Positions 55,282 through 64,000 of a stretch of DNA of 64,000 bases are shown piece by piece. Each line of letters starts with the position of its first letter. Position 1 is the first letter of the stretch. The translations under genes and the position numbers were made by a program. Source of the DNA: Dichetophora obliterata (lineage: Eukaryota; Arthropoda; Insecta; Diptera; Sciomyzidae); assembly GCA_963920525.1 (NCBI GenBank), contig OY986436.1, positions 90,897,861 through 90,961,860 on the forward strand. The letters run 5' to 3'. Under the pieces are notes generated by a model. It was not told where the DNA came from. It saw nothing but the letters and a program-made list of their open reading frames with translations, and did no database searches.

Positions 55282-57018
55282 TCTATATATATAAAATGGA
55301 ATGTGTGTTTGTTTATTTGTTTGTTTGTACCTTATAGGAGACCAAACCTCTGGACCGATCTTTCTGAAATTTTCACAGCATTTAACTGGGACTCTGGCAT
55401 GATTAATAGGGTACTTTTTTCGACCATGCCCACTTTTACGCCCACTTTTTTAAAATTATGTAATGGCTCCCATATAGTTTTTAACCGATTTACTTCAAAT
55501 TGTATACACATTATACTCCAGGCGAGGTAGAAATAAACATTTCCTACGCCACGCCCCCTTTCACGCCCCTTTTCACGCCAAATTTAAGTTTTAAACTTTT
55601 TGTTCTCTCTACTGTTTGTTTATTTGTTCCTTCCAACGGATTATTTTTTATTTGGTAGTATATTGCTCTTAGTACTGTTAACGTCGCCATATTACTATGA
55701 ACCACGCCCACTTCACCGCCCCCTTTTTTAAATTCAGATACTTACTTATACCACTAACAATGTTTGCTATACAAAATACTTTTTGTAATATGTATTTACC
55801 AAAAGTTTTATATACTTTTTATCTACAGGTAAGGTAGCCATAGATTTTTTTATTACCAAATCCCTTTTTTTCGCCCTATTTTACTTTAGTTATAATTAAT
55901 TTACTTTCAATCTATATATATAAAAATGAATGTCTGTCTGTCTGTTTGTTTGTTTGTTTGTTTGTGCTTTATAGGAGACCAAACCCTTGGACTGATCTTC
56001 CTGAAACTTTCACAGCATTTTACTATGACTCTGGAAAGAATAATAGGCTATATGAAAATTTATTGGACAAAGGGGCGTGGTACTGCACATATTACCCAAA
56101 AATTTAAATCCTCATATTTTGGGCATTTTTTGACCAACGTTGATGCTATTTGGTACATATGGTATTGGCATAATTAGAAATACGTACCAGATGAAAAGTG
56201 GGTGGGACCACGCCCATTTTTAGGAAAATTAAAAATCGCAATATAGTCTTAACTTCTGGACCGATCGTCATTAAATTTTCACAATAGGATATTCTTACGA
56301 AATAATAAATTCTTGACTATATAAAGTTGTGAGTGGACGAAGGGGCGTGGCCTCGCCCATATAACCCAACATTTAAAATCGTCATATCTTGGGCATTTTT
56401 TGACCAACGGCGGCAGTATTTGCTATATATGGTATTGGCATGAATAGAAATACGTACCAAAAGAAAAGTGGGCGGAGCACGCCCCTTTGTTTGCGATATA
56501 TTGGAGGCTGGACCTGATAACCGATCTTAAATTTTCACAGCGTTCAGCTTTGACTCAGGAATACTTATTACATGATAATATTTTTCGACCATGCACACTT
56601 TTGCACCTACTTTTTTACTACGTTTATTAACAGATTTACCACAAATTTAAAATACATATTAATTAAAAAATAATGGGGTAGCCCCATTCTCTTTCTTCCA
56701 CCACTGTCTTCAAAACAGCTGATTTTATAATACGTGTTAATTAAAATAGAGAGTGGGGTAACCCCATTCTCATTCTCCCACAACTGACTGCGAAACAGCT
56801 GATTGTGTAATTGCTGCTTTTTGATTGGTCTAAAAATAAAAAGGGGGAGCATGAAGCAAATTACATGAGATTCAGTGCTGAATTCTAATTGGTTTACAAC
56901 AAAAAAAGAGGCGAAGCATTGCAATAATTAAATTATCTAAATAAATTTTTGTAAATATATAAATACTTTTAATTTTATTTTATACGAGGGGGTAGCAAAG
57001 CACACCGGGTTCAGCTAG
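55282..57018 (+). mobile_element. Nested Helitron-like (mini-me/DINE-1 type) elements
   Basis: Two starts, TCTATATATATAAA at 55282 and TCTATATATATAAAAATGAA at 55911, each after an A, and one end, GGGTTCAGCTAG at 57007-57018, followed by T. The outer copy (55282-55910) therefore lacks its end and the inner (55911-57018) is complete. Inside are duplicated blocks: ttgggcattttttgaccaac at about 56118 and 56390 (period about 268), and a ggggtarccccattctc block twice near 56680 and 56760. No Rep/helicase gene, so non-autonomous. Confidence 0.78.
55931..55966 (+). repeat. GTCT/GTTT microsatellite near the Helitron start
   Basis: (GTCT)3 then (GTTT)n, just after the TCTATATATATAAAAATGAA start. A second GTTT run follows the outer start at about 55305-55327. 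A GTCY microsatellite in this position is characteristic of mini-me/DINE-1 elements. Confidence 0.85.
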
Positions 57019-60000
57019 TATAATATAATATAATATAATATAATATAATATAATATAATATAATATAATATAATATAATATAATATAATATAATATAATA
57101 TAATATAATATAATATAATATAATATAATATAATATAATATAATATAATATAATATAATATAATATAATATAATATAATATAATATAATATAATATAATA
57201 TAATATAATATAATATAATATAATATAATATAATATAATATAATATAATATAATATAATATAATATAATATAATATAATATAATATAATATAATATAATA
57301 TAATATAATATAATATAATATAATATAATATAATATAATATAATATAATATAATATAATATAATATAATATAATATAATATAATATAATATAATATAATA
57401 TAATATAATATAATATAATATAATATAATATAATATAATATAATATAATATAATATAATATAATATAATATAATATAATATAATATAATATAATATAATA
57501 TAATATAATATAATATAATATAATATAATATAATATAATATAATATAATATAATATAATATAATATAATATAATATAATATAATATAATATAATATAATA
57601 TAATATAATATAATATAATATAATATAATATAATATAATATAATATAATATAATATAATATAATATAATATAATATAATATAATATAATATAATATAATA
57701 TAATATAATATAATATAATATAATATAATATAATATAATATAATATAATATAATATAATATAATATAATATAATATAATATAATATAATATAATATAATA
57801 TAATATAATATAATATAATATAATATAATATAATATAATATAATATAATATAATATAATATAATATAATATAATATAATATAATATAATATAATATAATA
57901 TAATATAATATAATATAATATAATATAATATAATATAATATAATATAATATAATATAATATAATATAATATAATATAATATAATATAATATAATATAATA
58001 TAATATAATATAATATAATATAATATAATATAATATAATATAATATAATATAATATAATATAATATAATATAATATAATATAATATAATATAATATAATA
58101 TAATATAATATAATATAATATAATATAATATAATATAATATAATATAATATAATATAATATAATATAATATAATATAATATAATATAATATAATATAATA
58201 TAATATAATATAATATAATATAATATAATATAATATAATATAATATAATATAATATAATATAATATAATATAATATAATATAATATAATATAATATAATA
58301 TAATATAATATAATATAATATAATATAATATAATATAATATAATATAATATAATATAATATAATATAATATAATATAATATAATATAATATAATATAATA
58401 TAATATAATATAATATAATATAATATAATATAATATAATATAATATAATATAATATAATATAATATAATATAATATAATATAATATAATATAATATAATA
58501 TAATATAATATAATATAATATAATATAATATAATATAATATAATATAATATAATATAATATAATATAATATAATATAATATAATATAATATAATATAATA
58601 TAATATAATATAATATAATATAATATAATATAATATAATATAATATAATATAATATAATATAATATAATATAATATAATATAATATAATATAATATAATA
58701 TAATATAATATAATATAATATAATATAATATAATATAATATAATATAATATAATATAATATAATATAATATAATATAATATAATATAATATAATATAATA
58801 TAATATAATATAATATAATATAATATAATATAATATAATATAATATAATATAATATAATATAATATAATATAATATAATATAATATAATATAATATAATA
58901 TAATATAATATAATATAATATAATATAATATAATATAATATAATATAATATAATATAATATAATATAATATAATATAATATAATATAATATAATATAATA
59001 TAATATAATATAATATAATATAATATAATATAATATAATATAATATAATATAATATAATATAATATAATATAATATAATATAATATAATATAATATAATA
59101 TAATATAATATAATATAATATAATATAATATAATATAATATAATATAATATAATATAATATAATATAATATAATATAATATAATATAATATAATATAATA
59201 TAATATAATATAATATAATATAATATAATATAATATAATATAATATAATATAATATAATATAATATAATATAATATAATATAATATAATATAATATAATA
59301 TAATATAATATAATATAATATAATATAATATAATATAATATAATATAATATAATATAATATAATATAATATAATATAATATAATATAATATAATATAATA
59401 TAATATAATATAATATAATATAATATAATATAATATAATATAATATAATATAATATAATATAATATAATATAATATAATATAATATAATATAATATAATA
59501 TAATATAATATAATATAATATAATATAATATAATATAATATAATATAATATAATATAATATAATATAATATAATATAATATAATATAATATAATATAATA
59601 TAATATAATATAATATAATATAATATAATATAATATAATATAATATAATATAATATAATATAATATAATATAATATAATATAATATAATATAATATAATA
59701 TAATATAATATAATATAATATAATATAATATAATATAATATAATATAATATAATATAATATAATATAATATAATATAATATAATATAATATAATATAATA
59801 TAATATAATATAATATAATATAATATAATATAATATAATATAATATAATATAATATAATATAATATAATATAATATAATATAATATAATATAATATAATA
59901 TAATATAATATAATATAATATAATATAATATAATATAATATAATATAATATAATATAATATAATATAATATAATATAATATAATATAATATAATATAATA

Positions 60001-63000
60001 TAATATAATATAATATAATATAATATAATATAATATAATATAATATAATATAATATAATATAATATAATATAATATAATATAATATAATATAATATAATA
60101 TAATATAATATAATATAATATAATATAATATAATATAATATAATATAATATAATATAATATAATATAATATAATATAATATAATATAATATAATATAATA
60201 TAATATAATATAATATAATATAATATAATATAATATAATATAATATAATATAATATAATATAATATAATATAATATAATATAATATAATATAATATAATA
60301 TAATATAATATAATATAATATAATATAATATAATATAATATAATATAATATAATATAATATAATATAATATAATATAATATAATATAATATAATATAATA
60401 TAATATAATATAATATAATATAATATAATATAATATAATATAATATAATATAATATAATATAATATAATATAATATAATATAATATAATATAATATAATA
60501 TAATATAATATAATATAATATAATATAATATAATATAATATAATATAATATAATATAATATAATATAATATAATATAATATAATATAATATAATATAATA
60601 TAATATAATATAATATAATATAATATAATATAATATAATATAATATAATATAATATAATATAATATAATATAATATAATATAATATAATATAATATAATA
60701 TAATATAATATAATATAATATAATATAATATAATATAATATAATATAATATAATATAATATAATATAATATAATATAATATAATATAATATAATATAATA
60801 TAATATAATATAATATAATATAATATAATATAATATAATATAATATAATATAATATAATATAATATAATATAATATAATATAATATAATATAATATAATA
60901 TAATATAATATAATATAATATAATATAATATAATATAATATAATATAATATAATATAATATAATATAATATAATATAATATAATATAATATAATATAATA
61001 TAATATAATATAATATAATATAATATAATATAATATAATATAATATAATATAATATAATATAATATAATATAATATAATATAATATAATATAATATAATA
61101 TAATATAATATAATATAATATAATATAATATAATATAATATAATATAATATAATATAATATAATATAATATAATATAATATAATATAATATAATATAATA
61201 TAATATAATATAATATAATATAATATAATATAATATAATATAATATAATATAATATAATATAATATAATATAATATAATATAATATAATATAATATAATA
61301 TAATATAATATAATATAATATAATATAATATAATATAATATAATATAATATAATATAATATAATATAATATAATATAATATAATATAATATAATATAATA
61401 TAATATAATATAATATAATATAATATAATATAATATAATATAATATAATATAATATAATATAATATAATATAATATAATATAATATAATATAATATAATA
61501 TAATATAATATAATATAATATAATATAATATAATATAATATAATATAATATAATATAATATAATATAATATAATATAATATAATATAATATAATATAATA
61601 TAATATAATATAATATAATATAATATAATATAATATAATATAATATAATATAATATAATATAATATAATATAATATAATATAATATAATATAATATAATA
61701 TAATATAATATAATATAATATAATATAATATAATATAATATAATATAATATAATATAATATAATATAATATAATATAATATAATATAATATAATATAATA
61801 TAATATAATATAATATAATATAATATAATATAATATAATATAATATAATATAATATAATATAATATAATATAATATAATATAATATAATATAATATAATA
61901 TAATATAATATAATATAATATAATATAATATAATATAATATAATATAATATAATATAATATAATATAATATAATATAATATAATATAATATAATATAATA
62001 TAATATAATATAATATAATATAATATAATATAATATAATATAATATAATATAATATAATATAATATAATATAATATAATATAATATAATATAATATAATA
62101 TAATATAATATAATATAATATAATATAATATAATATAATATAATATAATATAATATAATATAATATAATATAATATAATATAATATAATATAATATAATA
62201 TAATATAATATAATATAATATAATATAATATAATATAATATAATATAATATAATATAATATAATATAATATAATATAATATAATATAATATAATATAATA
62301 TAATATAATATAATATAATATAATATAATATAATATAATATAATATAATATAATATAATATAATATAATATAATATAATATAATATAATATAATATAATA
62401 TAATATAATATAATATAATATAATATAATATAATATAATATAATATAATATAATATAATATAATATAATATAATATAATATAATATAATATAATATAATA
62501 TAATATAATATAATATAATATAATATAATATAATATAATATAATATAATATAATATAATATAATATAATATAATATAATATAATATAATATAATATAATA
62601 TAATATAATATAATATAATATAATATAATATAATATAATATAATATAATATAATATAATATAATATAATATAATATAATATAATATAATATAATATAATA
62701 TAATATAATATAATATAATATAATATAATATAATATAATATAATATAATATAATATAATATAATATAATATAATATAATATAATATAATATAATATAATA
62801 TAATATAATATAATATAATATAATATAATATAATATAATATAATATAATATAATATAATATAATATAATATAATATAATATAATATAATATAATATAATA
62901 TAATATAATATAATATAATATAATATAATATAATATAATATAATATAATATAATATAATATAATATAATATAATATAATATAATATAATATAATATAATA

Positions 63001-64000
63001 TAATATAATATAATATAATATAATATAATATAATATAATATAATATAATATAATATAATATAATATAATATAATATAATATAATATAATATAATATAATA
63101 TAATATAATATAATATAATATAATATAATATAATATAATATAATATAATATAATATAATATAATATAATATAATATAATATAATATAATATAATATAATA
63201 TAATATAATATAATATAATATAATATAATATAATATAATATAATATAATATAATATAATATAATATAATATAATATAATATAATATAATATAATATAATA
63301 TAATATAATATAATATAATATAATATAATATAATATAATATAATATAATATAATATAATATAATATAATATAATATAATATAATATAATATAATATAATA
63401 TAATATAATATAATATAATATAATATAATATAATATAATATAATATAATATAATATAATATAATATAATATAATATAATATAATATAATATAATATAATA
63501 TAATATAATATAATATAATATAATATAATATAATATAATATAATATAATATAATATAATATAATATAATATAATATAATATAATATAATATAATATAATA
63601 TAATATAATATAATATAATATAATATAATATAATATAATATAATATAATATAATATAATATAATATAATATAATATAATATAATATAATATAATATAATA
63701 TAATATAATATAATATAATATAATATAATATAATATAATATAATATAATATAATATAATATAATATAATATAATATAATATAATATAATATAATATAATA
63801 TAATATAATATAATATAATATAATATAATATAATATAATATAATATAATATAATATAATATAATATAATATAATATAATATAATATAATATAATATAATA
63901 TAATATAATATAATATAATATAATATAATATAATATAATATAATATAATATAATATAATATAATATAATATAATATAATATAATATAATATAATATAATA
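57019..64000 (+). repeat. (AATAT)n satellite, about 7 kb, runs off the window
   Basis: Pure repeats of TAATA (= AATAT in another phase) for 6982 bases, about 1396 units, with no interruption or variant that I can see. It begins at the base immediately after the CTAG terminus of the Helitron-like element. AATAT is a major simple satellite of Drosophila heterochromatin, bound by the AT-hook protein D1. Perfect uniformity may reflect recent expansion or assembly filling. Contains no gene; stop codons occur in all frames. Confidence 0.98.

Noticed and set aside
1..64000. tRNA or rRNA genes
   Set aside because: No cloverleaf with A and B boxes or rRNA-like conserved stretch was noticed on reading; a tRNAscan-type search would be needed to exclude one.

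Overview
The window looks like repeat-rich, AT-rich DNA from a higher (schizophoran) fly. The evidence is a DD34D mariner, P-element-family transposases with THAP domains, mini-me/DINE-1-like Helitron derivatives carrying a GTCT/GTTT microsatellite, RTE, jockey-like and BEL/Pao retroelements, an RpLP2 retrocopy and a fragment of timeout. The genus cannot be fixed from sequence alone. I see no single-copy host gene that is clearly functional; the only intact, recognisable long reading frame is a mariner transposase (18043-19086, minus).

Layout. 0-6 kb: a dead mariner copy cut by the window edge, sitting in a decayed transposase-like gene, then an RpLP2 retrocopy, small inverted-repeat elements and a short minisatellite. 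6-15.4 kb: foldback elements, a MITE inserted into another copy of its own family (9496-10372), a pair of inverted repeats 4 kb apart (10.66/14.5 kb), and between them two head-to-tail Helitron-like elements. 15.5-19.3 kb: a MITE and the intact mariner. 19.3-27 kb: gene-free AT-rich DNA, then three 112-bp palindromic elements, a perfect 51-bp inverted repeat and several MITEs. 27.3-29.6 kb: a broken P-element transposase. 29.7-35.5 kb: Helitron-type repeats split by a MITE, a two-exon timeout fragment, MITEs and a lone THAP exon with a splice donor. 35.7-39.7 kb: an RTE retrotransposon inserted in a MITE and itself carrying a hAT MITE. 40.2-41.4 kb: a second, intron-bearing P-element fragment. 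43.9-44.9 kb: the 3' end of an RNase-H-bearing LINE. 45-47.5 kb: BEL/Pao gag and protease with a hAT MITE inside. 47.5-51.8 kb: a jockey-like LINE interrupted by a 2.0-kb solo LTR and a MITE. 51.8-55.3 kb: a hAT transposase scrap and unassigned DNA. 55.3-57.0 kb: nested Helitron-like elements. 57019 to the window end: about 7 kb of uninterrupted (AATAT)n satellite starting at the base after the Helitron CTAG end.

The pieces do not form a pathway. They record many layers of insertion, and several insertions date each other through target-site duplications. The features most worth a second look are the Helitron-to-satellite junction, the self-nested MITE, the palindromic element cluster, the two different P-element lineages plus THAP exon, the timeout fragment with three disabling changes, and the tandem arrays inside LTR-retrotransposon non-coding sequence.
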